A stretch of 64,000 nucleotides of DNA from Stromatinia cepivora (GCA_014898415.1 RCTD01000010.1:1054001-1118000); one strand, 5' to 3'; counted from the first letter of the stretch, positions 40,033 to 50,907 are shown. Numbers and translations: made by a program. Notes: generated by a model from the sequence alone, not told the origin.

Positions 40033-41148
40033 GTTTTCTATTATATAAAAATGGATTCTGCTTCGGAAAAGTATACTACCTTCCGAATCTGATATAGATC
40101 ATACAAATACAAGATCGTACCATTCGGATTAACAAATGATTCTACAATCTACTAATATTATATAAATAATGTTCTATTCGATTATCTAAACGTTTTTTAT
40201 ATAACATACCTCAACAATATTCTAATCTATTCTGAAAACGAAAAAAAGTATTAAATTTATATTAAACTAATTCTCAAACGATTAGAAATCATTAATCTAC
40301 AAACGAATTTCAAGAAATATGAATTCAATGTTATACACATTAAATACTTAGACTTTATTATCTCTATTAAAGAAATAGAAATGAACCCTGAAAAAATTGA
40401 GATAATTGAGAATTAGATCTTTTCGACAACAATGAAAAAAATCCAATCATTTTTTAATTTTTATAATTTTTATTGATAATTCATTAAGGATTACGGTATA
40501 ATAACAAAACCTTTTAATAAATTTATTAAAGCAAATATTAAATTCGTATTCGACAAAATATACCAAAACACATTCAATATCTTGAAAAAAAAGCTTATCT
40601 CCGCTTTGCTTCTGTAATACTATAATCATCGATTCCCCTATATACTCAAAACAAATATATCCAATAAAATAATTGTTAATATATTATTATAATAGTATAA
40701 CAAAGATTGGTTTCCTGTAGTTTATTTCTTCAAAATCATAATTATTGTTGAATTGAACTACAAAATTCATAATAAGGAAATATTATCAATCATTCGATCT
40801 TTCAACCATTAAAAAACGGAACTTATCGGTTTATTATATAAAATCAAGGTTTATACCAATTATAAGGTCTTCGAATATTTCATAATTACTAAGACTTTCA
40901 ATGTCCGATAAACTCGTTGGGTAAAAGTTCTAGCTGATTATAATTTCATTATTATATATTATTCTGGAAAAGATAATTCTTTTGTCGATACCTTAATCTA
41001 TCGGACCAACGAATTGGATTTCCAGAATTATACCAAAAAGAAGAATCGCTTTCAGTAGTTTATTAAAGATAATTAAGTTGATATTGAAATTATAAGAAAA
41101 GCCTTACGAAAGTATTACCCAAATGAAATAGCAATTATTAGCATCGAT

Positions 41149-41412
41149 TTGAATGAAATCGCTCCTCGATTCGATCTAATTAATCGTATCATCGAAACAA
41201 ATAAAACTATAGATAGTTTGCTAATACTTAAAATACAAATTACCCAAAATCACAAACATATATCACTCCAAAATAACCTTTTGCTCTACAATGACCATTT
41301 GATAATACCCGATATCGACAACCTTCGAATTTATCTGATTTATAAAACCCATAATTCTGTTTTTATTGCTTATCCTAATATAAACAAAACCTATCTTTTA
41401 TTATTTCAATAA
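41149..41412 (+). pseudogene. Gy1 integrase zinc-binding region
   Basis: The sequence LRIYLIYKTHNSVFIAYPN followed by INKTYLLLF corresponds to the H2C2 zinc-binding module of Gypsy integrases (...L....HDS..AGHPG..KT...L...Y). The paired cysteines follow in the next segment at about 41460-41480 (NCYICKY), beyond a frame break. Confidence 0.75.
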
Positions 41413-42219
41413 TATTATTAACCCAGAATATACGATATTATAATCAGATATATATGCAATTGTTATATCTGCAAATACAGTTCCGTTCTATACAATTGTA
41501 CCCCCGGTTTATTACATCCATTTCCGATTCCTAATCGAGTATGACAATATGTTATTATAGATTATTGTAGCTTTAATAAGGATAAATATGGATATAATAA
41601 TGTTTTAATCATTATTAATCGATTAACAAAGCAAACTATCTCTATATTTTATTATAAATCAATCGATATTCAAGTTTAAATATAATTATATCTCTATTAT
41701 GTATATCGATATTATAATCCCCCTAATATTATAATATCAAATTGCGGCCCCCAATTTATATTATAATTTTGAAAAAAATTCAATCAAATCCTAAGAACCG
41801 ATTTCAAACTATCCATTATTCATTATCCCCAAATCGATGATCAAATTAAGATCTATAATTAATACCTTCAATAACAATTAAAACCATTTATTAACTATTA
41901 TCAAGACAATTAATCAGAATTCCTATCTATAATAGATTACGCGCAATTTATTCTTCTATACGATTCCTTAGAAGGATTTACACCCTATGAAACCCTATAC
42001 AGGTATATACCGAAATATATATAGGAATAAAAGAAAGACGCTGGTAAGTCAACAAATAATATAAATATATGTGATATTTATATATATATAGAATGCAATA
42101 GATTAGCTTTTGTATAAACGAAAGAAAGCTTATTGCATACCCAAGCCAAAATATCGAAATCCATAAATGCTTACCAATATAAGGTCGATTTCGATATCGG
42201 AGATTATATATAGCTCAAT

Positions 42220-42450
42220 ATGAAGAATTACTCTACCCAGAGATCATCCAAAAAGCTGGATTTCCTAATTCAAGGAAGATTCAAGATCATTGATCGATCT
42301 AAAAGTTCTTTCAAATTCGAACTCCTGATTACGATGAAAATTCATCCTGTTTTCCCTCCAGATCGATTATATAAGGTATATAACGATTCTCTTTTTAATC
42401 AAATATTCGAATCATTTCCGTTTATTAATATAATTAATGATTTGGAATAA
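42220..42450 (+). pseudogene. Gy1 integrase C-terminal domain
   Basis: KKLDFLIQGRFKIIDRSKSS, then FELLITMKIHPVFPPDRLYK, match the Gypsy pattern KLD.KK.GPFKI......AY.LELP..MKIHPVFH.SLL. It is well conserved and is followed by the chromodomain-like tail in a different frame. Confidence 0.82.
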
Positions 42451-42974
42451 AAAATGAAAAAGGTTCTAACAATAAAGAAAGTATGAAAAACCCTATTATA
42501 CAGAGTCTCGTAGCTTAATAGCGATATCAATCTTACCTGGTATCCTGTTTCCGATTTTAAAACATTATTGTACCTCCTATACGATTTTCATCTGGCCAAT
42601 CCAATATTATCTGATCCTCCTAATCGATTAATTGATTGAATAAAGCTCTATAAGAGCGAAAAGAATAATTATAATCATATAAATAACGATTCACCTATAA
42701 AACCAAGGGAAAGAAAAGTGTTCTTCAATACAGCAGATTAGATGTTATGATTTTATAATAATACATATGTATACAATCATAAAAGAATCGAAAACCTATA
42801 CAAATTAAAGAGAATTTGATCGTATACATATATAGCCTAAGCTCTATATAATAGACAAACTATCACCACCAAGACAATACGAAGGTAATATATTTCAAAA
42901 ACTTATACCTATAATCATTTCAAAAATCATACAAAAGAAAGCTTGAATATAGTAAAAACAAAATATAATATTAC

Positions 42975-43300
42975 CTTTATCGATTTCGTTCAATTTGATT
43001 GATTTGGTCAATTTGATCGATTAACTTGATCGATTTCGGAATTGACCATATTAATCACCTATCATCATTATATTATAATTCAATCTCCTTCCCTTTTCTA
43101 TTAAAGCTTTTTCTTTTTAAAGATTCCCTAAATTAAGGAGAATACAAATCAATATTAATTTAACCAATTGATGAACGATTTGATCGATTTGATCAATTCA
43201 TTTGTCATTTTGGTCAATTTGATCGATTAATTTGGTCAATTTGGTCAATTTCCATTAAATTGATCAAATCAACCAAAATGATCAATTTAATTGATTTAAA
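42975..43300. repeat. Degenerate minisatellite TTTGGTCAAT / TTTGATCGAT in the Gy1 3' region
   Basis: Decamer-like units (TTTGGTCAAT, TTTGATCGAT, TTTGATCAAT) are repeated in two clusters, about 42975-43035 and 43165-43230. A partly inverted set (ATTGATCAAATCAACCAAAA) follows at 43255-43285, so the transcript could fold back. It lies between the chromodomain tail and the polypurine tract. Confidence 0.75.
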
Positions 43301-43396
43301 GTTTATGAATCTTCACAAAATCTGATTTCTGATAAAATAGTAATGGAATAAAGGAATGAAATATTCAAAGACAAGCTTTTCCGAAGGGGGGAATAG

Positions 43397-43678
43397 TATC
43401 ACGAATTGTAAATTATAGGAAACTAATTACATAATATCTTTTATCTCTTATATCAATTTATAAATTGATCATCTATATGTATACATTACGAATCATATGA
43501 TTTAATATAGTAAAATGGTAATCCTAATAACGCTTATATACAACTCTGCAGCCCACAAATAAATATTTGTATATATATATCTAATCGCTCCTTACGAACC
43601 ATAGTTCTTCAATTGTAGATTCTAAAGAACATAATTGACCCTGTTTATTCAGCTCTACTACGGCTCTTGTGCGTCACA
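43397..43678 (+). repeat. Gy1 3' LTR
   Basis: It begins TATCACGAATTG (TG altered to TA) and ends TGCGTCACA with an intact CA. Confidence 0.92.
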
Positions 43679-44162
43679 TATATTTGTTAAACAAAAATCA
43701 AAAAAACTAGACTTTCAATATTTGAAGAACAATATACACAGGGAAATCATATATTCTGAATTCGATAAAAGTAAAACTATTGTTACTTCGAACTATAATT
43801 ATAATTTATATAAATCGATAACTAATCATTCATTTTTTGAATTTTTTTTATTCAAATCACTTACTTTATCATTATATTACAAAAATCATATTTATAAAAG
43901 AATATATTCATTTTCAAATATATATGGATTTAATTTAAAACTAATAATTTTAATTTAAAACTAAAATCATTAATTTAAATTTTAAAGAATTGAAGAATAT
44001 AATGTTTTTCATAAATATATTAATTTTGAATATTATTAATTGAAGAATATGAAATTCATTTTGGATCCATTTATCCTTCCAATAAGATCATTATAATCTT
44101 CATTTTTACGAAAAGCTATGAAAAGTATGCAAGGGAAGTATTTCTAGCTCCCTTAGGGTAAT

Positions 44163-45411
44163 CTACTTCGCAAGTGTCTTCTTGAGTTCACCGAGAGCTG
44201 CCCATTTCCTCTCAGCACTCTTTTTGAACTCTTCCGAAAGCTTCTTTTCCTCCTCCATAAGTCTCTCATAATCGTATGCACGTCTCTCATGGTACAGCCG
44301 CTTTTCACTATCTATCTGCTGCTCTCTTTCCAAACCAGCTATTACTTTCCTAATATCGGTTTCTAGTTCGCTTTCCATTTCTCTTTTAACGAGAGGGGAA
44401 TCTCTAATTTCTATGGGGTCTGCAGCCTGGCCTGGCTTGCTGATACGAGGTTTTTTCGGTGGTCGCATCTCTCCGAATTTTTCCTTCTTTATCTTGGTAA
44501 CCTCATCGATGGCTTCGTCTACTTGTGGTTGAGCAGCTGTCAGAAGGTCCTGCTGTTGTCCTGTGTTAGCAGGAAGTTATTGGCAATGAATTAAATTTGT
44601 AGAAGGAATATTGATTACTTTATCATGTGCTCCGTCCAATCCCAGCGAATATTCTTCTCGCTGTAAATTCTGAGCAACAGCAGCGTCGTAATCTTCTTCT
44701 TCCATCCCGGCGTCAAACTTTTGATAATTTCTCTTAGTCCCAAGAGAGTATGGACTGTTTTCTAGTGCTTTGATATGATTGAACATTTGATGAGATTCAT
44801 GAGAAGCTAAAAGTGTTAAAATGTTTTAGGTCAAGTCATGATTGTAAACTCACCAGTACTGTAATAATCTTGTGTTCTTGGCCTGCGATTTGTTTGACCT
44901 TCAATGGTGCATAAATCCTTGGATGGTCCTTGTAGAAGAGGAACTTTCAGAGTCGGAGCATTAACCATTACTTTCGAACCCTGAGATAGACCATCTATAG
45001 AAGAAAATGTAGTAATCACAGCAACTTGATCAGAGCAAACATTCCGATGACGCCGTCCATATCTACCTCTACGATAGCCATCCACTGCAGGCTCAGTTCG
45101 GATATATCCCGCCTGGGCCAGCTTCCTAACACAATATCTATCCAGTTCCATATAACCAAAGTCCTTTGTCTCTGGATTCATTAAAAGGCCATCAATAATA
45201 TCTTGGACAATCATCTTCTCCTCATTTGTCCATTTCGTTACGCGCTTTTGACCTCTTGATCACAACCTTCAGCCCCAGTATCATCGAGGCTCATCGCGTG
45301 GAATTTGGGATAATCTTCCTCTCCTCCATCCCCCTGTTTCTTATGTGCCTCTTCACCATTCTTGACTAGATCCACATCCTTCTTTGTACGAATCTCCCAA
45401 CGTGGCGCCAT
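44163..45411 (-). pseudogene. Gene A: SANT/Myb-like, coiled-coil family member with a frameshift
   Basis: This minus-strand gene starts at ATG 45409-45411 (MAPRWEIRTKKD). After an acidic stretch the frame breaks near 45250-45262. One missing base would join DDTGAEGCDQ to GQKRVTKWTNEEKM, which aligns with the SANT/Myb-like domain of gene B (GQKKKRISKIWTREESR). The domain continues YCVRKLAQAGYIRTEP, ending near YGRRHRN. Introns fit 44851-44804 and 44618-44553. The C-terminus has PPKKPRI (basic), DPIEIRDSPLVKRE (SUMO-interaction-like) and a coiled coil to LKKTLAK. No homeodomain is seen. The MITE target duplication lies one base past the stop. It may be a pseudogene, or the indel may be an assembly error. 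Confidence 0.6.
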
Positions 45412-46311
45412 TGTCCAGAATTCAATCTTGGCGGGGTTTTTTGTGATCAAAAAAGCATGAGAGTGGAGACAAAAAGTGCAGAGGAGTAGCTTCTGGGTGT
45501 TCAAGGTAGTGGATTATTTCGGAGATTCGAAAGCTGTAGGTGGTTAATGCTGACAGGTTAGTATTTTGGCATAATATTTATTCGAGATGCTTCATTCTCG
45601 ATGCAAGGCAAATGTGAGAAGGAATGGCCTGAATGAGGGACTTTGAATTAATTAAAATTGTAGAAACAAGTACAGCCAGCACAGCAGTGCGAATAGTACA
45701 ACCAGCTTCTCAAGGGACTTGATGCGGAGTATTCTAGGGGTTGCCAAGATAAAATAAAGGAAGCGTTCAGTTGGTGGAGGAGGAGATAGATAACCAAACT
45801 TCTCGGGAGCACTGGCGTGTCATATTTTAAATCACAACAAGCCGGTTAATCCCGAGATTACATCAAGTGAATAAACGGCTGGCGTACGATTGAAGCATAA
45901 GTCTATGGGAAATCGCATATTATTAGTATAAGTGCATCTACTCTTGTTTAGCCACCAGATAGCATTCCCTCTCACTTTTGAAGGAGAAGAGGAAGAGCAT
46001 ATCTCATAGCCCAAAAGAAAACAAGATAATGCTAAGTAACCTGACTGACTGAGTGAAAGCATCTGCTAATCCCGTCTACCAACAGGTACACTGCCAGTTA
46101 CATTCTTCAAGGCGAGCTGAGAACATACACCTCATATCCCTAAAGAAATTCCGAAACAGAAAAGAGCTAGGTAAATTCGAATACATGTATCAAAGCTCCA
46201 CCGATCCGTCACCAGCTACCAACCGCCTTCCTATTTACCACAGTAACTTTCTTCCTTTAGGAATCAAGATCAAGCCCCACGCCTTGTAAAAAATTTCCGA
46301 AAAGCATCACC
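45412..46311. other. Spacer between genes A and B
   Basis: About 0.9 kb of normal-GC sequence. Small open frames on both strands have no recognisable motif. It would contain the promoter of A and the 3' flank of B. Confidence 0.5.
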
Positions 46312-48022
46312 TCAGCCGATAAAATGCTTAAAGTGACCGAGTTCACCTCTCAATGAAGCCTCAAGCTTCTCTTCCACATCCACTTCTTTCTGACTAGCCT
46401 CAGCAGCTTTGCGTTCCAACTCGGCCCTAGCTTGGTGCGCAAGAATCTTTTCCTGTAGCTTCTTCTTTCTTTCGGCAGATGCTGCGAGTTTTTCCTCGAT
46501 TTTGCGATACTCGGTGAGCATCATTCGTTTGAATTCAAAGGAGTAAAGATTTTTGTGTGAGCTTGATGTGGTTTTTGCTTTGTTTGCGACTGCTAAGGGG
46601 GAGGAATCAATTTCGATGGGTGCATCCGATCCACCAGGCTTTCTTTTTGGAGTTGTGGGTTCGACGGGCTTTTGAGGAGGTGTTGAGGTGGAGATTTCTG
46701 GGAGATGATTCTTGCTCTGTGTTAGTTTTTCCTGGGAAATATAGATAGGAGTTCTTACTTTATCTACTGAAACTGGTGATTGAATACTGCTGCGGGCGTT
46801 GTTTGATGCTTTGGTTGACTCCTTGTTTGATGCTTTGGCTAACTCCTTGTTTGATGTTTTAGCTGAATCCTTGTGACTGTTGGCCGATGCTTTGGTTGGG
46901 ACTTCATCAAGCCGTGGCTTTTTGGGTATGTTTGTATCTCTCAAAGCACTACCAGTTTGTACATTGAATGATCTGTCATTGTCTACCAAGTTCAGACTTT
47001 GTGGTCTAGGTCGCTTGTGAGCTGAAACTTCTTGTGGTGATGTTTTCTTTACTGCTTTGGGTTTGTCGACCTTAAGTTTATCTGCTTTTACTTTTTCCTT
47101 GTGAATTCTATTGGCAATATAACTCTAGGTAAATATTGTTAGGTAAGCTTTGATAGTTTTGAATATTTGGTTAGAACTGGACATACAGAAACCTGGAAAA
47201 AGGTCAAACCATACTCTGTTGCAAGTTTGTATCTTTGCTCTACAGATGGTACTGATGTTTGCATTACTGCTTCTTTTGCTAGTTTTAACATTGCAGTGGT
47301 AGCCTCTTTTGATGGTGAAATTCTCCATTACTTGGAATACTTGGATGGCTTGCATCGATGTACTAAGAAAATTCAGCTATAGTAGTGACAGTTTGTTTTG
47401 AAACTCACTTCTGTACTATTTGGGCTTTCACTATAATTCCATGACATGCGACCTGCCACATACCAGTGACGTGAGCAAGCACGATCTGATCTGGAATAAC
47501 CCTTTTCTTTGAGCTGAGCAGATGCTATTGCAAAACGCTCACTTCCAGAAAGACATGGCAATCCTTCTTGTTCCTTCAATTTCTGGATTTCAATCACCTG
47601 ATAGATAATCCTCGATTCTTCCCTTGTCCATATCTTTGATATTCTCTTCTTCTTTTGACCTCCCACAATCTTGTCATCAAGGCCTCTACTATCCTCATCC
47701 TCATCTGTGGAGTCATCTTCAGCATCATCAAGATCAACATCTAGACGTTTATCACTTGTCCGTCCTTTTAAATGCAACTCAGACTGGCCATCATGCATTC
47801 GACGCCATTTTGTATTGCATGCAGCACTGGTTCTTTGAATACCAATTCCTAGTTTATTAAGCTCAATGGATACTCATGGAATAAATTGACCATGAAGATT
47901 TCACCAGCTTCAACTCTTTTTTGGTGTTTTTTCACAAACTGAACCAAAGTTTTTTCCTCCCATTCAGTCCAAAGCAGATGTAGAGCTACTTTTGGTGATG
48001 TTGGCTCTGACTTAGGTTCCAT
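46312..48022 (-). pseudogene. Gene B: two SANT/Myb-like domains, homeodomain-like, coiled coil; frameshift in domain 1
   Basis: From ATG 48020-48022, LLWTEWEEKTLVQFVKKHQ opens the first SANT/Myb-like domain. The frame slips by one base near 47867-47875 and resumes in IELNKLGIGIQRTSAACNT before KWRRM. An acidic linker and a second domain (KIWTREESRII, KEKGYSRSDRACSRHW) follow. A homeodomain-like segment, KLATEYGLTFFQVS, is joined over the 62-bp intron 47186-47125 to SYIANRIHKEK. The tail has HKRPRP and KKPRLDE motifs, a KASNKES repeat, APIEIDSSPL and a coiled coil. The splice just before the homeodomain is unresolved. It may be a nuclear DNA-binding protein or its pseudogene. Confidence 0.62.
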
Positions 48023-48629
48023 TTTTGTTGATGGACTATGAAGAGGAAAAGTCAGTGATTGTCTTTCAAGAAGTTACTCAAGATGAAAATATTCAGATTG
48101 AGTTAAACGTTGCAGAGAGTAAAACCATAAAACCAAATAGTTATTATACTTACTAGTGGCTGTAGGGTAGGTAAGAAGGGGTTGAACCATCTGTTCATCT
48201 GTTGAGGACAAGGTGTCTCGGGGGGTGTCGGGTGCTGGACTTTTAGAAAAGTAAAAAGAATGGAAGAAACAGACTGAGGATCAAAGATTGAGTGTCGAAG
48301 CTAGCTATACTAGTGGCAAGGGCTCAAGTTGAATTTCCAGTATTTAAAAGCTGAAATAGACAAAAGTTAAGTGAATAAAAAGAATCAATAAGTTAGACCT
48401 CAAAACCTGAGTGATAGGCTAAAGTGACAGTTAGGTGGGGCTACCCTGGTCTCAAGACTTGTAGAAATCCCAATTAATCCTCATTTTCATGTATTGCAAG
48501 CTTGTCTGAGTTTTTGCTCATCAATGAAAGGGTTCACCATTCTGATGTCAACTGTTAAGAGACCTCGCTAAATTACTCGCAAACTTGAGCATCCGGCAAT
48601 TACACTCCGCACCTATGTCTAAATTCCCA
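48023..48629. other. Spacer between genes B and D
   Basis: About 0.6 kb of normal composition. No coding potential or repeat was recognised. Confidence 0.5.
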
Positions 48630-49720
48630 TCAATAGAGCATGTCCAAACCCTCGATTTTCTTGCGCAATAGCTCCAATTTTCGCTTTTCTCCATCGAGTT
48701 TTCTCTTCAATGTCTGGACAGCCAGAAGGTTCTTATGGGCCTCGAACTCGTGCTTTTTGACACCATCTCCTGCCTCCTGTATTGTATTTTGACATTCTTC
48801 GTATTTTGACTCTAATCTTTGTCGTTCCTGCATACGGAGATCTGCAAATTTCTTCGAAAAGCCGACATCAGGGTTTGATGATTCGGGAAGTGTTGGCTTT
48901 GAGATGGTAGTCACGCCTTCAATCTCTTGCTTCATGGGTTGAGTTGTAAATGATGTTGCCATATGACTCGCTCGAGAATCGAGGGAAGCTGAGTAGAAAT
49001 TATCATTGTGCGGGCTCATCTGACGTTGCCTTTTTCTTGAATGTCCCGTTGACTTGACCGAGTCCCTTCTGCCATTCTTTCTTTCGAACCACGTCTTAAA
49101 AGTACAATTGTAACATGCTATTCACAAAATAATACCGTAATTGAACACATACCTTCACTTCATAGGGGAGCAGTTCCACTCGCTCTGCCAAAGCAGCTTC
49201 TGCTTCATTATCCGGATGCTCGTTGATCTTATAAGCAACCTCAAGCTCGTCTCGCTGTGCTTCCGTAAGAGCAACATCTAAATCGTGCTGCGCTCCTTCT
49301 TCAGCGTATTCTTCCTTAATCTATTATTAGAGGTTAGTATTGATTGTGTAAAGAAGACAAACCACCAGGGAGTGACTTTCATTATAACCAAAATAACTGC
49401 GCGTGACTGCCCAATGACTAGCACAAGCGTCCCTTGTCCTTCTTTGAAATCCTCGAGCGTCAAGGTTGCGAGCGATTGACTCCCATCAATGATCAGCGAG
49501 ATGCCCGTCATATTTATCGTCTTCAAAGTTGGCCTTGTACTCCTCGTATAAGCACTGATCCCCCTGCGCTGACCAGCAGTGGAAGGACCGGTAAGGTTTG
49601 GCAGGCTCGCTCTTATCTTTGTCCTGATCTCAAGTTTTCGTCCCGAAGAAGTGGCTTGACCTTGATACTACCCGCCTCCCTTGTTGCGTTTTTCTCCTCT
49701 TCCAGTCCAGGCTCTTCCGA
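48630..49720 (-). pseudogene. Gene D: homeodomain-like plus coiled coil, 5' part degraded
   Basis: Two exons are clear: 49320-49153 and 49094-48630, separated by a 58-bp intron with donor GTATGT. The first ends LTEAQRDELEVAYKINEHP, then ERVELLPYEVK. The second opens TWFERKNGRRDSVKS. Together they form a homeodomain-like fold with the W-F...NGRR recognition helix. A lysine- and glutamate-rich coiled coil follows to KKIEGLDMLY. Upstream, 49323-49720 holds an acidic segment (EEPGLEEEKNATREAG) and a KPYRSFHCWSAQ piece like the third helix of a SANT domain, but in broken frames. MITE copy 2 begins at 49738. It is probably the distal part of a gene whose proximal part is E. Confidence 0.6.
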
Positions 49721-49737
49721 TCCCTGATGATTGCTTG

Positions 49738-50310
49738 CCCTAAGGAAGCTAGAAATACTTCCCCTATATACTTTTCATAGTTTTTCGTAAAAATGAAGAT
49801 CATAATGATCTTATTAAAAGAATAAATAAATCTAAAATGAATTTCATTTTCTTCAATTAATAATCTTTAAAATTAATATATTTACAAAGAACATTATACT
49901 TTTCAATTCTTTAAAATTTGAATTAATGATTTTAGTTTTAAATTAGATCTATATATATTTGAAAATGAATATATTCTTTATATAATTATATGATTTTCAT
50001 AGTATAATAATAAAATGAATGATTTGAATAAGAAAAATTCAAAAAATGAATAAGATTAATAATAAATGATTAAATCATCGATTATATAAATTACAATCGT
50101 AATTCGAAATAATGATAGCTTCACTTTTACTGAATTCGGAATACATAATTTTCCTATATATATTGTTCTTCAAATATTGAGAATCCGGTTTTTTGATTTT
50201 TGTTTAACAAATATATATATATATATATAACATTCTTTCTATATAAATTTATAATCCTTCCAGAAAGGATTTGAAAATCTGCACAGAAAGTATTTTAAGG
50301 TCCTTTAGGG
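49738..50310. mobile_element. MITE copy 2 (573 bp)
   Basis: This is the reverse-orientation homologue of the MITE at 36576-44158, uninterrupted. The ends are CCCTAAGGAAGCTAGAAATA and, inverted, CCCTAAAGGACCTTAAAATA. It is flanked by TTG on both sides (49735-49737 and 50311-50313). The interior is AT-rich and non-coding. It lies between the preserved parts of genes D and E. Confidence 0.85.
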
Positions 50311-50358
50311 TTGTATGTATACTTGCCAAAAAAATCCAGTCAAATAACGGTCGAGAAT

Positions 50359-50499
50359 TTTGGTTAACTGTTCCTTTTATTCCATTGCCTTAGAGATGAT
50401 TCCTCTCTCAACCAAATCATCGTAAAGTTTGGTTAACTGTTCCTTTTATTCCATTGCCTTAGAGATGATTCCTCTCTCAACCAAATCATCGTAAAGTTT
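50359..50499. repeat. In-frame 69-bp tandem duplication at the 3' end of gene E
   Basis: Two near-identical 69-bp units (each 23 codons) begin TTTGGTTAACTGTTCC on the plus strand. On the minus strand each unit encodes KLYDDLVERGIISKAME, a stop, then KEQLT. Confidence 0.92.
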
Positions 50500-50900
50500 C
50501 TGGCATTCCTGTGGCGTCTTCATTATCTTTTCTTTCGCAAGTCCCTGCGAGACTAGCTCGAAAATCCTTTCGGAAAATTCTGGCTCTAAGCCTTCAACGG
50601 AGACAATCTCGACACATGGTAATTTTATAAGGAAGTGATCGCGTTTAAATTGCGACCATTCGTGTGCTGAGGACCCAGAGTTGAGGGACATTTCTTCGGG
50701 GGGCTTTCGTCGTAAAGAACAAGTGGTCCTACACGAGTCCCATATAAGCCCAGTAGCTGAACCTTTGCAGGATGGAATCATGCAGTTGCCTACTACAGAG
50801 TATTCATGATAATTTGAGAAGAAGGTTAGAATTATCATTGTCATTGAGAGAATCTCAAACAACAAATTGTCCAGAAGCAACATAAGCTGCTGCCTGCAAC
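50446..50900 (-). pseudogene. Gene E: single SANT/Myb-like domain fragment
   Basis: The minus-strand frame contains HEWSQFKRDHFLIKLPCVEI, then FSERIFELVSQGLAKEKIM and KTPQECQKLYDDLVERGI. This has the spacing of the first SANT/Myb-like domain in genes B and G (tryptophan-led helix 1, then L..G.....T...C...Y). There is no methionine start in the domain frame near its beginning, so the 5' exon is unknown. The frame ends in the duplicated segment at 50359-50499. Beyond it lies MITE copy 2 and then gene D, on the same strand. E is therefore probably the N-terminal part of the gene that ends as D. Confidence 0.5.
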
Positions 50901-50907
50901 GCGACAA

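Larger units (their letters stand above)
36659..43678 (+). mobile_element. Gypsy LTR retrotransposon Gy1, full length
   Basis: It is bounded by 282-bp LTRs (36659-36940 and 43397-43678) and flanked by TATAT at 36654-36658 and 43679-43683. Plus-strand remnants are gag near 37900-38620, reverse transcriptase near 39814-40032, an integrase zinc-binding region near 41149-41412, an integrase C-terminus at 42220-42450 and a chromodomain-like tail near 42490-42640 (NLTWYPVSDF, then LYDFHLANPILSDPP). A G-rich GAAGGGGGGAATAG just before the 3' LTR is the likely polypurine tract. RIP is moderate, less than in the left block. Confidence 0.93.
36576..44158. mobile_element. MITE copy 1 (558 bp) interrupted by Gypsy Gy1
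   Basis: The left arm is 36576-36658 and the right arm 43684-44158; joined, they give about 558 bp. The ends are inverted repeats, CCCTAAGGGACCT and the reverse complement CCCTAAGGGAGCT. A 3-bp target duplication TAA flanks it at 36573-36575 and 44159-44161. The second copy, reversed, lies at 49738-50310 and aligns along its length without the Gypsy element. No transposase is encoded, so it is non-autonomous. A 3-bp duplication fits PIF/Harbinger-like or CACTA-like transposition, but the family is not certain. Confidence 0.82.

Noticed and set aside
46715..46756. A 42-bp GTAAGA...CACAG segment in gene B as an intron
   Set aside because: The branch-like ACTAAC is only a few bases from the acceptor and the segment is in frame without stops, so retention and removal are equally possible. 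It was not asserted as an intron.
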